Below the pieces are notes generated by a model. That model had not been told where the DNA came from and did not search any database. It saw only the letters and a program-made list of their open reading frames with translations. A program made the translations under genes and the position numbers. DNA of 64,000 nucleotides, from contig JAEWQO010000070.1 of the NCBI GenBank assembly GCA_023460315.1, positions 33,153 to 97,152 of the forward strand. Reading direction: 5' to 3'. Numbering within the stretch: the stretch's first letter is position 1; each line of letters starts with the position of its first letter. Origin of the DNA: Actinomycetes bacterium. Its GTDB lineage: Bacteria; Actinomycetota; Coriobacteriia; Coriobacteriales; Eggerthellaceae. This document shows, piece by piece, positions 43,101 to 50,994 of this stretch.

Positions 43101-43268
43101 ACGGTTCACGGCGAGACCGTCCATCAAGTAGGCATGACGCACCACTATGGTTGGGCGGGAGAGTTCGGCACCGGCGACGTGGTGAACGATCTTCCACCCA
43201 ACGTGGGCGATCCCAACACGTTCGTTCCGGAATACAAGGCATTTCTCGTTGACGTCGAGAAGGCATAG
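40131..43268 (+). CDS. fdnG: Formate dehydrogenase-N type major subunit, selenocysteine-containing, Tat-exported (UGA at 40728-40730)
   Basis: The product is 1045 residues when the TGA is read as Sec200 (E. coli FdnG has Sec196). It has a twin-arginine signal (SRRGFFKAA at residues 4-12 and cleavage near AFA). The cluster motif CCYCSGGCGLICS comes next. The Sec context is QARV-U-HSPTVAGL. C-terminal molybdopterin domains follow. It oxidises formate outside the cytoplasmic membrane and passes electrons to the Fe-S and cytochrome subunits. ATG 40131 follows GGAAAGGAGAATG. Read without recoding it looks like two ORFs and could be mistaken for a pseudogene. Confidence 0.96.
40728..40759 (+). promoter_or_regulatory. 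Selenocysteine codon and SECIS stem-loop of fdnG
   Basis: TGA at 40728-40730 is followed 12 bases later by a 6-bp stem, 40743-40748 (GTTGCC) with 40754-40759 (GGCAGC, one G-U), around the loop GGTCT (40749-40753). The loop is identical to that of fdhF at 16120. Confidence 0.87.
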
Positions 43269-43280
43269 GAGGTGGATGGT

Positions 43281-44210
43281 ATGAGTGAGAAAGCTATCCT
43301 GTTTGACACCTCCCGCTGTTCGGGATGTCATGGCTGCCAGGTTGCCTGCAAAACGTGGAATGGCCTGCCCTCTCCTTTGGGAAAAAATGAGAACAAGTTC
43401 ACCGGCTCCCACCAGAGTCCGATGGATATCAACGGCGACACGCGGCTGATCATAAGTTTTCACGAACGTGAAGGCGGGCCGAAAGGGGTGATGTGGGCCT
43501 TCGGGCGCCGCAGCTGCCAGCATTGTGGCGACGCGCCCTGTGCCGCGGTCTGTCCGGGTGGAGCGCTTACCAAGGATGAGGAGACGGGATTTGTCGCAGT
43601 CGATGAGTCGAAGTGCATCGGCTGCCAGCACTGTGCGGCCGCCTGCCCCTTCGACGTGCCTCGCTACCATGCGGGCGCGCGCAGCCTCATCAACAAGTGC
43701 ACCGCATGTCTCGACCGTATCGGTCAGGGACTCATCCCAGCATGCGTGAACACCTGCGCTCCTGGGGCCCTGAAGTTCGGGGACCGCGACGAGATGATAG
43801 AGCTCGCCCACGAGCGGCAGGACTACCTGCTGTCCAAGGGATACGAGGATGCGGTGGTGTACGGCGAAAACGAAGTGGGCGGCCTGCATGTCATCCAGGT
43901 GCTCAAATACGGTGTCGCCGCGCACGGGCAGGTGGAAAACCCGCAGGTAAATCCGACTGTCGCGCTCACACAGATCATGAAGCCAGTCACCGGTGCAGTC
44001 ACCGGCCTGACGGTGGTGGGCCTCGCTGCCATGTTTGCCTTGGGCGTGGGCTATCGGCGAGACAAGCTTGCCTACAATCCCGAGACCGAAGACACGCTCA
44101 GCGTCGATACCGGCAACGTCGTCAAGCATGGCGACGGCCAGGATCCCGAATCGGTGAAGGAGCACATCTTCGAAAATCTGGGTGGCAAGAAGGGAGGCCA
44201 CAATGAGTAA
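43281..44210 (+). CDS. fdnH: Formate dehydrogenase beta subunit, 4x[4Fe-4S], membrane-anchored
   Basis: The product is 309 residues with four cluster motifs (CSGCHGCQVAC, CQHCGDAPCAAVCP, CIGCQHCAAACP, CTACLDR...CVNTCAPG), as in FdnH. Near residues 230-255 lies a single membrane helix (TGLTVVGLAAMFALGVGY), the anchor that brings the subunit to the cytochrome. ATG 43281 has AGGAGG 9 bases upstream; the GTG at 43272 falls inside that site. It lacks its own Tat signal and would be exported with FdnG. Confidence 0.93.
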   Translation: MSEKAILFDTSRCSGCHGCQVACKTWNGLPSPLGKNENKFTGSHQSPMDINGDTRLIISFHEREGGPKGVMWAFGRRSCQHCGDAPCAAVCPGGALTKDEETGFVAVDESKCIGCQHCAAACPFDVPRYHAGARSLINKCTACLDRIGQGLIPACVNTCAPGALKFGDRDEMIELAHERQDYLLSKGYEDAVVYGENEVGGLHVIQVLKYGVAAHGQVENPQVNPTVALTQIMKPVTGAVTGLTVVGLAAMFALGVGYRRDKLAYNPETEDTLSVDTGNVVKHGDGQDPESVKEHIFENLGGKKGGHNE

Positions 44211-44970
44211 GGGACCTGTCGTGGTTTCTGCCGAGGATGCCGCGAAAAACCGCGCTTTCCTTGAGGGCCTTGCGGCGAGCGGCGCAGAGCGCCGCATCAA
44301 GCGGCATTCGCTGCAGGCGCGTCTCACGCATGGCATCACGGTGAGCGCCTGCATCCTGCTCTGCATCTCGGGTCTGTTTGTGTTTGTGCCCCAGCTGGCG
44401 CACGCCGTCGGGGCCGACACGGTGTTCGTCATCCGCATGGCTCATCGCGTGCTTGGAGTCCTCTTTGTCGCCGTGCCTTTGATCAGCGCCCTCATGGCAC
44501 CCCGGGGAGTGGCCCATATCTTCAAAAACCTGTTCGATCGGTGGGATTCCGATGACAGGAAATGGATGATCCTGTTCTTTCCCTATCTGTTCATGGCGAA
44601 GTGGATCCATATGCCTGACCAGCATGAGGTGAAGAGCGGTCAGCGATTTGCCGACGGCATGCTGTGGCTCGCCGGTGCCTTGATGGGGATCACCGGCATC
44701 ATCCTCCTTTTGGGGACCACCGTGTTCGACTTTGGAGCCGGGGTGCATGGGGTGGTGCTCTTCCTGCACGACATCGGCTTCCTGCTCATCGCGGTGTTCG
44801 GGTTGGCCCATATCTTCCTGGGCGCGGGCATCTTTCAGCCGTACCGGGGCACGGCCAAGCTCATGTTCGGCGATGGCACGGTTTCTGAGTCCGATGCCCT
44901 GTACCATTGGGGTCACTGGGCTCGCGAGGAGATCGCCAACGGAAAGAATGTGGTCGAGAAGAAGGCGTGA
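44203..44970 (+). CDS. fdnI: Formate dehydrogenase cytochrome b subunit
   Basis: The product is 255 residues with four predicted membrane helices and the histidines expected to bind two b hemes (RLTHGITV, MAHRVLG, GVHGVVLFLHDIG, GLAHIFLG), as in FdnI. It would pass electrons to the quinone pool, making formate oxidation electrogenic. It overlaps fdnH by 8 bases, with GGGAGG before ATG 44203. A cytoplasmic N-terminal region of about 35 residues is longer than in E. coli. Confidence 0.9.
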   Translation: MSKGPVVVSAEDAAKNRAFLEGLAASGAERRIKRHSLQARLTHGITVSACILLCISGLFVFVPQLAHAVGADTVFVIRMAHRVLGVLFVAVPLISALMAPRGVAHIFKNLFDRWDSDDRKWMILFFPYLFMAKWIHMPDQHEVKSGQRFADGMLWLAGALMGITGIILLLGTTVFDFGAGVHGVVLFLHDIGFLLIAVFGLAHIFLGAGIFQPYRGTAKLMFGDGTVSESDALYHWGHWAREEIANGKNVVEKKA

Positions 44971-44990
44971 CGAAAGTCCGTCTCCGTTTC

Positions 44991-45030
44991 AGGCCGTGCG
45001 GGTCAAGCAACAGGGCGCGCACGGCCTTTT
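44991..45030 (+). terminator. Rho-independent terminator after fdnGHI
   Basis: AGGCCGTGCG (44991-45000) pairs perfectly with CGCACGGCCT (45018-45027) around a 17-nt loop, and four T follow. The remaining 138 bases before fdhE hold no clear promoter. Confidence 0.8.
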
Positions 45031-45168
45031 GGATGTTGCAGGGGGATGTGGGGGGATCCGTCGCCTTTGCGGCGGATCCATGCGGTGGCCGGGAAGGCAA
45101 GGCGCCTGTCGGGGCCGCAGGGTGCGGGAAACGGACTTTCGGCAAACGAGAGAGCGAAAGGGTCAACG

Positions 45169-46074
45169 ATGAATGAGAAACAGGTTGATGCGGCAGTCGC
45201 CGCTTACGAGGGGATGCTCGATCCGTCCGACGCAGCCCGTCTGGACTTCTTTCGTGCGCTGTGGGAGAGGCTGCGTGCCTGGGCATCGGACGGTGCGGGC
45301 GGATATGCCGTTCCGGCCGGCGACGACCTTCGCGCGTGGTATGCGGCTGGCAAGCCGGTGTTTTCCCAGGCGCCGGTTCGGATCGAGCCTGAGAAGCTCG
45401 CTGCCGCGCTGAGCGATCTGACCTCCTTCGCGAGTGAGCGAGGCGGCTTTCCCGAGGATGTCAGGGCCGCTTTCGAGCGCACGAAGTGGGACCGCATTGT
45501 GGCGGCGAGCCCTCTCGAGGAGGCGGGCCGCGCTCCTTTGGCGTATGTGGAAAACCTGGCCGGACTCCTTGTCGACGACGGGATGGACGAGGAACAGGCG
45601 CGCACCGCGGCGCTTGTCGCTTCCCTTGTGCTGCGTGCCCAGATCGAAGGGGCTGCGGCCGCCGTCGCCCGCGCGTTGTTGACCGACGTTCCCCGGGGTG
45701 CCCGGCCTCTGGCCTGTCCGGTATGCGGAGGCATGGCGAGCGTCGCGCGCGTGGGTGGAGAGGACTCCACGCAAGGCAGGGGCAAGACCCTCTGGTGCGC
45801 CCAGTGCGGGACGTCATGGGAGATTGAGCGCATCCGCTGTGCTCGCTGCGGCACGCAGAATCAGACGCATCTGCATTATTTCAATGTGGAGGGGGACGAG
45901 GCCCATCGAATCGCCACCTGCGACGAGTGCGGCGGGTACATCCGCACGGTGTACACGGACGAGACGCTGGCTCCCTTTTCGTTCGATGTCGAGGATGTCG
46001 TCATGGCACGTCTTGACGCGATTGCCCTTGATCCGCGTTTTGCGGGAGGAAACGGGGTGTCCTCCGCTCGTTAA
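45169..46074 (+). CDS. fdhE: Formate dehydrogenase accessory protein FdhE
   Basis: The product is 301 residues (E. coli FdhE 309). The C-terminal half has four rubredoxin-like cysteine pairs, CPVCGG, CAQCG, CARCG and CDECGG, which bind iron in FdhE. The protein binds the Tat-exported formate dehydrogenase precursor before transport and is needed for its activity. Its place right after fdnGHI fits this. ATG 45169 follows GCGAAAGGG. Confidence 0.9.
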   Translation: MNEKQVDAAVAAYEGMLDPSDAARLDFFRALWERLRAWASDGAGGYAVPAGDDLRAWYAAGKPVFSQAPVRIEPEKLAAALSDLTSFASERGGFPEDVRAAFERTKWDRIVAASPLEEAGRAPLAYVENLAGLLVDDGMDEEQARTAALVASLVLRAQIEGAAAAVARALLTDVPRGARPLACPVCGGMASVARVGGEDSTQGRGKTLWCAQCGTSWEIERIRCARCGTQNQTHLHYFNVEGDEAHRIATCDECGGYIRTVYTDETLAPFSFDVEDVVMARLDAIALDPRFAGGNGVSSAR

Positions 46075-46223
46075 GGGGTGGTTGGGCGATGCTGACAGCG
46101 GCGGGTAAGACTCAGGGGTGCTCGGGATCGGGCATCGGGCGTGCGCCTCGCGACCTTTGTCTGACCCGGCAACGTGACGGAAGCAGGGCGGCCCGCATGT
46201 TCCTCCTTCCTCGGTCCATAGGA

Positions 46224-46229
46224 TATAAT
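46224..46229 (+). promoter_or_regulatory. Possible -10 element before the FAD-dependent dehydrogenase
   Basis: TATAAT at 46224-46229 is a perfect -10 hexamer, 53 bases before the ATG at 46282. No convincing -35 is seen at the right distance, so an activator or an extended recognition is possible. Confidence 0.45.
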
Positions 46230-46281
46230 CGCAGATGACTCCATCACGTCTGGCGCGATTCGCCGGGGGAAGAAGGCTGTC

Positions 46282-47691
46282 ATGTCGATAGAGAGAACGG
46301 ACGTCGTCATCGTCGGCGCCGGTCCTGCCGGGATATTCTGCGCACTCGCTTTGCTTGACCGTGGTTTTTCCGGGCACATCGTCGTCGTCGAGCGAGGACT
46401 GCCCATCGAGCGGCGCGCTTGCCCCAGGCAGTCGAGCGGGGTGTGCGTCGGATGCGAGCCCTGCCATATCACCACGGGATTTTCTGGTGCGGGCGCGTTT
46501 TCCGACGGAAAGCTTTCGCTTTCGAGCGAAGTCGGGGGCGATCTGCCGGAATTGATAGGAGCTCAGGCCGCGCAGGCCGCCATTGGTCGCGTCGACGATA
46601 TCTATCTCTCGTTTGGGGCCGATGCTCATATTGAAGGTTTGGGGGCGCGGGATGAGCTTGATGACATTCGCAGGCGTGCCATCAAGGCCGGACTCAAGCT
46701 TGTCGACTGTCCCATTCGCCATCTGGGAACCGAGAAGGCGCGCGACCTGTATACGCTTGTCGAGAGTCATCTCATCGATGCCGGAGTCGACTTGCGGTTT
46801 TCGACCGTATGTCGACAAGTGCTCATCGAGGGCGACGAGTGTGCCGGCATCCTTGTCGATGGTCCGGAAGGCTCGCAAGAGATTCGTGCACGGCACACGG
46901 TGGTCGCCACAGGACGGCGTGGCGCCGATTGGCTCGAGCGCATGTGTCGAGAGCATGGGATTGCCCACGGCCCAGGACCCGTTGACATCGGGGTACGCGT
47001 CGAGGTGCGCAGCGAGATCATGGAGACGGTGAACAACGTGCTGTACGAGGGCAAACTCATCGGCTATCCGAAACCCTTCAAGAACAAGGTGCGCACGTTT
47101 TGCCAGAATCCCGGTGGTTTTGTCAGCCAGGAGAACTACGATGGCAGCTTGGCGGTGGTGAACGGACATTCCTACAAGGAACGCACTTCGCCGAACACGA
47201 ATCTGGCCATCCTGTGCTCCCAGAACTTTTCTGAGCCCTTTGACCAGCCCATTGCCTATGCGCAGAAGATTGGCGAGCTAACCAACATGCTTGGTGCGGG
47301 ACACGTCCTCGTACAGCGCCTGGGCGACATCCTTGACGGCAAGCGCACCTGGGAAAAAGAGCTGCGCCGCAGCAACGTCGTTCCAACGCTCACGGATGCC
47401 GTGGCAGGCGACATCACCGCAGCCATGCCGTATCGTGCCCTGACGAACGTTCTCAACTTCATGTTGGCGGTCGATGAGGTGGTGCCGGGCTTTGCGGCAG
47501 AGGAGACGCTTCTCTATTCGCCCGAGCTGAAGTTTTACAGCAATCGAGTGAAGATGGACGAACGCTTCCACACGAGCGTGCAGAGGCTGTCGTGCTTGGG
47601 GGACTCGAGCGGCTGGACGCGTGGGCTCATGATGGCAAGCGTCATGGGGTGGCTTGCCGGCACGATACTTGCAGAAGAAGATACGCCGTAG
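46282..47691 (+). CDS. FAD-dependent dehydrogenase (COG2509-type)
   Basis: The product is 469 residues. It begins with a dinucleotide-binding motif (DVVIVGAGPAGIFCALAL), has a conserved cysteine-rich segment (CPRQSSGVCVGCEPCHITTG) and GFSGAGAFSDGKLS, and ends with an FAD-binding GDSSGWTRGLMMASVMG. These mark the uncharacterised FAD-dependent dehydrogenases. The substrate is unknown. The cysteines (CPRQSSGVCVGC) could hold a cluster or a redox disulfide. Neighbours are fdhE and tatA, but the gene has its own -10, so it need not share their function. Confidence 0.82.
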   Translation: MSIERTDVVIVGAGPAGIFCALALLDRGFSGHIVVVERGLPIERRACPRQSSGVCVGCEPCHITTGFSGAGAFSDGKLSLSSEVGGDLPELIGAQAAQAAIGRVDDIYLSFGADAHIEGLGARDELDDIRRRAIKAGLKLVDCPIRHLGTEKARDLYTLVESHLIDAGVDLRFSTVCRQVLIEGDECAGILVDGPEGSQEIRARHTVVATGRRGADWLERMCREHGIAHGPGPVDIGVRVEVRSEIMETVNNVLYEGKLIGYPKPFKNKVRTFCQNPGGFVSQENYDGSLAVVNGHSYKERTSPNTNLAILCSQNFSEPFDQPIAYAQKIGELTNMLGAGHVLVQRLGDILDGKRTWEKELRRSNVVPTLTDAVAGDITAAMPYRALTNVLNFMLAVDEVVPGFAAEETLLYSPELKFYSNRVKMDERFHTSVQRLSCLGDSSGWTRGLMMASVMGWLAGTILAEEDTP

Positions 47692-47970
47692 AGGGTGCAA
47701 ACCCCCATTCCGCCTTGCTTTTCAAAGGGCTTTGCGGGGAGCAGATGGACGAACTGTGTGCTCATCGCGACGGGTGGGCGCAGGCAATGCGCGCGCGTGT
47801 GTCCGAGATATCAAGCTTCCTGCCTGCGCAAACACCTTATACTCAATTTGCATGACAGCAGCGGGGGATCAGCTGTTTGAGAAATCAGCGTTCTGCACGA
47901 TAGCGTTCGGAACGCACGTTCCCCATACTTCGATCCTGTCATGCACCTGAAGCCACTTGAGGAGGCTCAC

Positions 47971-48264
47971 ATGAAAATACTTGGAATGGGCATGCCCGAA
48001 CTGCTCATCATCCTGGCCGTCATCCTGCTCATCTTCGGTCCCAAAAACCTTCCGAAACTCGGTTCGGCGCTTGGACAGACCGTGAAGGGTCTGCGCGAGG
48101 GCATGGGAGGAGACAAGAAGAACGTCGAGGCTGCCGAGGACTCTGACGACGAGGCCGTCCTCGCCGAGGAGCCGGACGCGAAAGAGGAAGAGGCTGCCGG
48201 CTCTCGGACCAAGGTCGCGAAAGTCGTGAAGAAGAAGGCCCCTGCCACGGAGACGGTCTCCTAG
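47971..48264 (+). CDS. tatA: Twin-arginine translocase subunit TatA
   Basis: The product is 97 residues: an N-terminal membrane helix (GMPELLIILAVILLIFGPKNLPKLG), the conserved FGPK hinge, an amphipathic helix and an acidic, lysine-rich tail. TatA builds the Tat pore. The GAGGAGG before ATG 47971 decides the start; a 10-codon longer in-frame start exists upstream. A TATACT -10 is at 47838-47843. It is separated from any tatC here but lies near the main Tat substrate, fdnG. Confidence 0.93.
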   Translation: MKILGMGMPELLIILAVILLIFGPKNLPKLGSALGQTVKGLREGMGGDKKNVEAAEDSDDEAVLAEEPDAKEEEAAGSRTKVAKVVKKKAPATETVS

Positions 48265-48385
48265 AGAGACCTCCGGCTGCGTTTGCCGCTTGGCAAGGCA
48301 CGCGGTTTGGCAGCGCACCCGTCTTGCGCTTCCCGCCATGGCGGAGAGATGTCCCGCTTTTCCGCCATGGCGTCCTTCCTTTAGA

Positions 48386-48438
48386 TATCTCACTTTTCCG
48401 CCCTGGAGGCCTTCCTTTCATGGCGGAAAAGTGAGATA
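48386..48438. repeat. 17-bp perfect inverted repeat
   Basis: 48386-48402 (TATCTCACTTTTCCGCC) and 48422-48438 form a perfect inverted repeat with a 19-base loop in a gene-free stretch. Partial copies of the arm motif (TTCCGCCATGG) are found nearby at 48359-48370. It is likely part of an intergenic palindromic repeat family. Confidence 0.75.
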
Positions 48439-48439
48439 C

Positions 48440-48522
48440 GGAGCGATCCCGCGACGAGCCACCTTGCCGATGAGCAGCGCAAGCAGGTGGAGAGGCGGGA
48501 GATAGGGAGCGATCCCGCGACG
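48440..48522. repeat. Direct repeat GGAGCGATCCCGCGACG
   Basis: The 17-base word occurs at 48440-48456 and again at 48506-48522, 66 bases apart, directly after the inverted repeat. The spacing suggests a duplicated composite unit. Confidence 0.7.
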
Positions 48523-48580
48523 TTCAGCTCTGCCTCGTATGCAGTCTTCCCTTCACGATGGAGAGGAAGGGGTTTCCGTC

Positions 48581-48652
48581 GTGAAGAAGCGGGAGATGTC
48601 CGTCCGATTTTTCGTGGTGGAGAAGCGGGAGGTCTCCGTCGGATTGGATGAG
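48581..48652. repeat. Two imperfect tandem 36-bp units
   Basis: AGAAGCGGGAG at 48585-48595 and 48621-48631, and TCCGTC at 48599-48604 and 48635-48640, show a 36-base period with a few substitutions. The unit is noncoding. Confidence 0.65.
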
Positions 48653-49286
48653 AATCGACGTTAAGGGCAATTTTTCCGGAAGGGAAGTCCCGCAGTTTTT
48701 TCTGAACGGGGGCTTTTCGCCGCTTCCATGAAACGGTCGTTGGAAAACTGCCCATTTCTCGTGCCTTCTGCCAATCCGCGTGCTTGTCGGATCAATGCGC
48801 CACGGCCAACTCCTGAGGATGGCTGCATCCTTTTCGCTCTCCTCACGTGCTCGTTCCCACGCACCTGCTCTGCCCCTGCTTTCGCCCTACATCGCTTTTG
48901 CCCCTGTCCCGTTCCGCTCGCCCTTGCCCCCGCTCCTGCCTTGCTGCCCTCCGTCTGCTCCCGTTCCTCTCCTCTCCTGTCCCACCCCTGCTCCTCTCCT
49001 GCGCGAGCTCCTGACTCGCCTTTCTCCCGTTCCGCTCCTGTCTCGCCCCGCGCCGGCCCCTGTCTCGCCTCTGCTCCTGCCCCACACCAGCTCCTTTCTT
49101 GTTCCTGTCTTGCCTGGCCGGAGTCAGTATTGGATCCCTGTCAAGGAACTGCCGATGCCGCTTCGGATGACACCGTGCATGGAAGTCCTTTTGCGCGTTT
49201 TCTAAAGGTATGCCTCCCGCAACTCAGTGGCCTCCGGCTCCTGCTATCATAAGTTCTTCCAACTGATCAGGAGAGGGGGAGGCTGC

Positions 49287-50855
49287 GTGCGCCTGAACCG
49301 CATCATCGAGCGAAAAGATCGCCTGGCTGTCCTTTGCACCATCTTGGGATTTGCCTGTAACCAGGGATTTGTGTTCTCCTTGTTTTACATGGGGGAGAAC
49401 AAGGCCCTTGCTATCGGATCGCACGTGTTCGAGCGCGCCGACTTGTTTGGGACCTTGGTGCTCATTGGCCTCTCGTTTCTGATTTTGCGCCTTGCGTCTC
49501 CCAAGGCGCGCATTTCTTTGCTGACCAAATCCCTGGTCTGGTTCTACGCCGTGCTCCTGGTCATCGGGTCGCTTGTTCCCGGCTTGGTCGGCGGCAATGA
49601 GGCGGCGGGACTCGTTGTCGAATGCGTTCTCATTGGCATTCCTTCGGCCCTTATGCTTGCGGCATGGGGAAGAGCGTTTGGCGCACAGCCTTTGGGACGT
49701 TGCATCGTCGAGATATTTCTTGCTTCGGGATTGGGAGCAATTGTCTGTCTCGCACTTGCGGCCTGGTCTTTTGCTCCCCTCCTGCTCGTGCTGAAGCTCC
49801 TGCCGCTCGGCAGTGCGCTTGCTCTGAGGAGCCTTCTTCCCGACTCGGTAACTGGGGGAACTGCCTCTGGCCGAATGTCGCCGGGCGACCTCGATGATGA
49901 CGGCGAACGGACAGACGATCAGGATTCCCGTGCATCGCAGCTGTCGCTCGGAGATCTGTTCTCCACGCCGGAACAGCGTGACGAGACGGCGCGGCTGTCG
50001 AAGAAGATCGTTGTCGGCACCGTTCTGTATGGGCTTGCCGCAGGGTTTATGGAAACCTATGGATCGGATCCGGGCATGGCCTCGACGCCGACGTTTCCCG
50101 CAAGCCTTCTGCTGTTCGTCCTTTTTTGCGCCGCAGCCTTGCAATTCATTGCGCCCGGAGGATCGGGAAGCCTGTCTGGCCCTTCTTCGGACGCCTCCGT
50201 CGCGCAGGTTGAGCCCGAGGGGCCGCTGGATGGCGTGTATCGGCTGGCGCTCCTTGTCATGATGGCGGGTTTCCTGTTCGTTCCCGTGTTGTTCGATTTC
50301 GGCGTGCCAGGCGAGGCTATCGTGCTTGCGGGATACCTGGGGCTCACGTATGTCCTGATATCCCTGTTTTTGGTCATGGCTCGCTTGACGGATCAGGATG
50401 CAGCGTTGTCGTTTGCCCGTGGGTTTGCGGCGCTGTATTTGGGGGAGGCCGCGGGAATTGGTTGGGGAAACGTCATTGACCTGGTTGGCCAGACGGGACA
50501 AACGCCCTACGTCGTGGTGGCCTGCGCCGGGCTGGCCACGCTCTTCTCCTACCTGTTCCTTTTCACCGAGCGCGATTTCCGCGCCTTGTCCGTCATCGCT
50601 CGCGATGCAGACCGCTTCGAGGATGTCTGTCTCCTCATCGCCCATGAGCATGGGCTGTCCAAGCGGGAAGCTGAAGTCCTTCCCCTTGCGCTCAAAGGCC
50701 GCACGGGAGAGCGCATAGCTGCCGAGCTCTTCATTTCCAAAAGCACGGTGGACACCCATCTCCGGCGCATCTACGCAAAGACAGGGGTGCATGGGCGCCA
50801 AGAGCTCATCGATCTTGGCGAGAAGATGACGCGTGGCACCTCCTTTCATGGATAG
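49287..50855 (+). CDS. LuxR-type regulator with large polytopic membrane domain
   Basis: The product is 522 residues. The first 440 are hydrophobic, with about 12 helices interrupted by an acidic loop (residues about 200-235). The C-terminal 65 residues are a LuxR/GerE helix-turn-helix (LSKREAEVLPLALKGRTGERIAAELFISKSTVDTHLRRIYAKTG). This architecture is common in Eggerthellaceae, where such genes lie beside respiratory or reductase genes and are thought to sense a ligand or redox state through the membrane part. The GTG at 49287 with GGGGAGG upstream was chosen over a 20-codon longer frame. The target is unknown. Confidence 0.85.
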   Translation: MRLNRIIERKDRLAVLCTILGFACNQGFVFSLFYMGENKALAIGSHVFERADLFGTLVLIGLSFLILRLASPKARISLLTKSLVWFYAVLLVIGSLVPGLVGGNEAAGLVVECVLIGIPSALMLAAWGRAFGAQPLGRCIVEIFLASGLGAIVCLALAAWSFAPLLLVLKLLPLGSALALRSLLPDSVTGGTASGRMSPGDLDDDGERTDDQDSRASQLSLGDLFSTPEQRDETARLSKKIVVGTVLYGLAAGFMETYGSDPGMASTPTFPASLLLFVLFCAAALQFIAPGGSGSLSGPSSDASVAQVEPEGPLDGVYRLALLVMMAGFLFVPVLFDFGVPGEAIVLAGYLGLTYVLISLFLVMARLTDQDAALSFARGFAALYLGEAAGIGWGNVIDLVGQTGQTPYVVVACAGLATLFSYLFLFTERDFRALSVIARDADRFEDVCLLIAHEHGLSKREAEVLPLALKGRTGERIAAELFISKSTVDTHLRRIYAKTGVHGRQELIDLGEKMTRGTSFHG

Positions 50856-50887
50856 CCGCTCCCTTTCAGATCCAGAGCTTTTTGGTG

Positions 50888-50933
50888 AAGGAGTTCCCCG
50901 TATGTTGTAAATACAACATACGGGGAACTCCTT
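50888..50933. repeat. 46-bp perfect palindrome
   Basis: Positions 50888-50909 and 50912-50933 are perfect 22-base inverted repeats with a 2-base centre. It begins 33 bases after the LuxR-type gene and ends 61 bases before the ferredoxin-like gene. The inner part TATGTTGTAAATACAACATA resembles a dimeric operator; the outer part AAGGAGTTCCCC could be a stem of a terminator with only three T after it. Both are possible. Confidence 0.8.
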
Positions 50934-50994
50934 TCGCTGTTCAATGGACGAAACGGAAAACATTCCCTGAGAGCACGGAAGAAGGGCGAGCGCC

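Larger units (their letters stand above)
48265..49286. other. 1-kb intergenic region, repeat-rich, with a polypyrimidine tract
   Basis: No reading frame here resembles a protein gene. The first half holds the repeats listed separately. The second half, 48850-49120, is a C/T-rich stretch (about 270 bases) of imperfect CTCCTG/CTCCTGCC words, giving proline/serine-rich spurious frames on one strand and glycine/arginine-rich frames on the other. A TATCAT (49244-49249) near the end could be the -10 of the LuxR-type gene. Confidence 0.7.

Noticed and set aside
40131..43268. fdnG as two ORFs split by a stop
   Set aside because: Same reasoning: Sec context ARV-U-HSPTV, SECIS-like stem, Tat signal at the N-terminus and uninterrupted homology after the TGA.
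48728..49252. Proline/serine-rich ORFs in the polypyrimidine tract
   Set aside because: Low-complexity translations of CTCCTG repeats, no ribosome site, no family.
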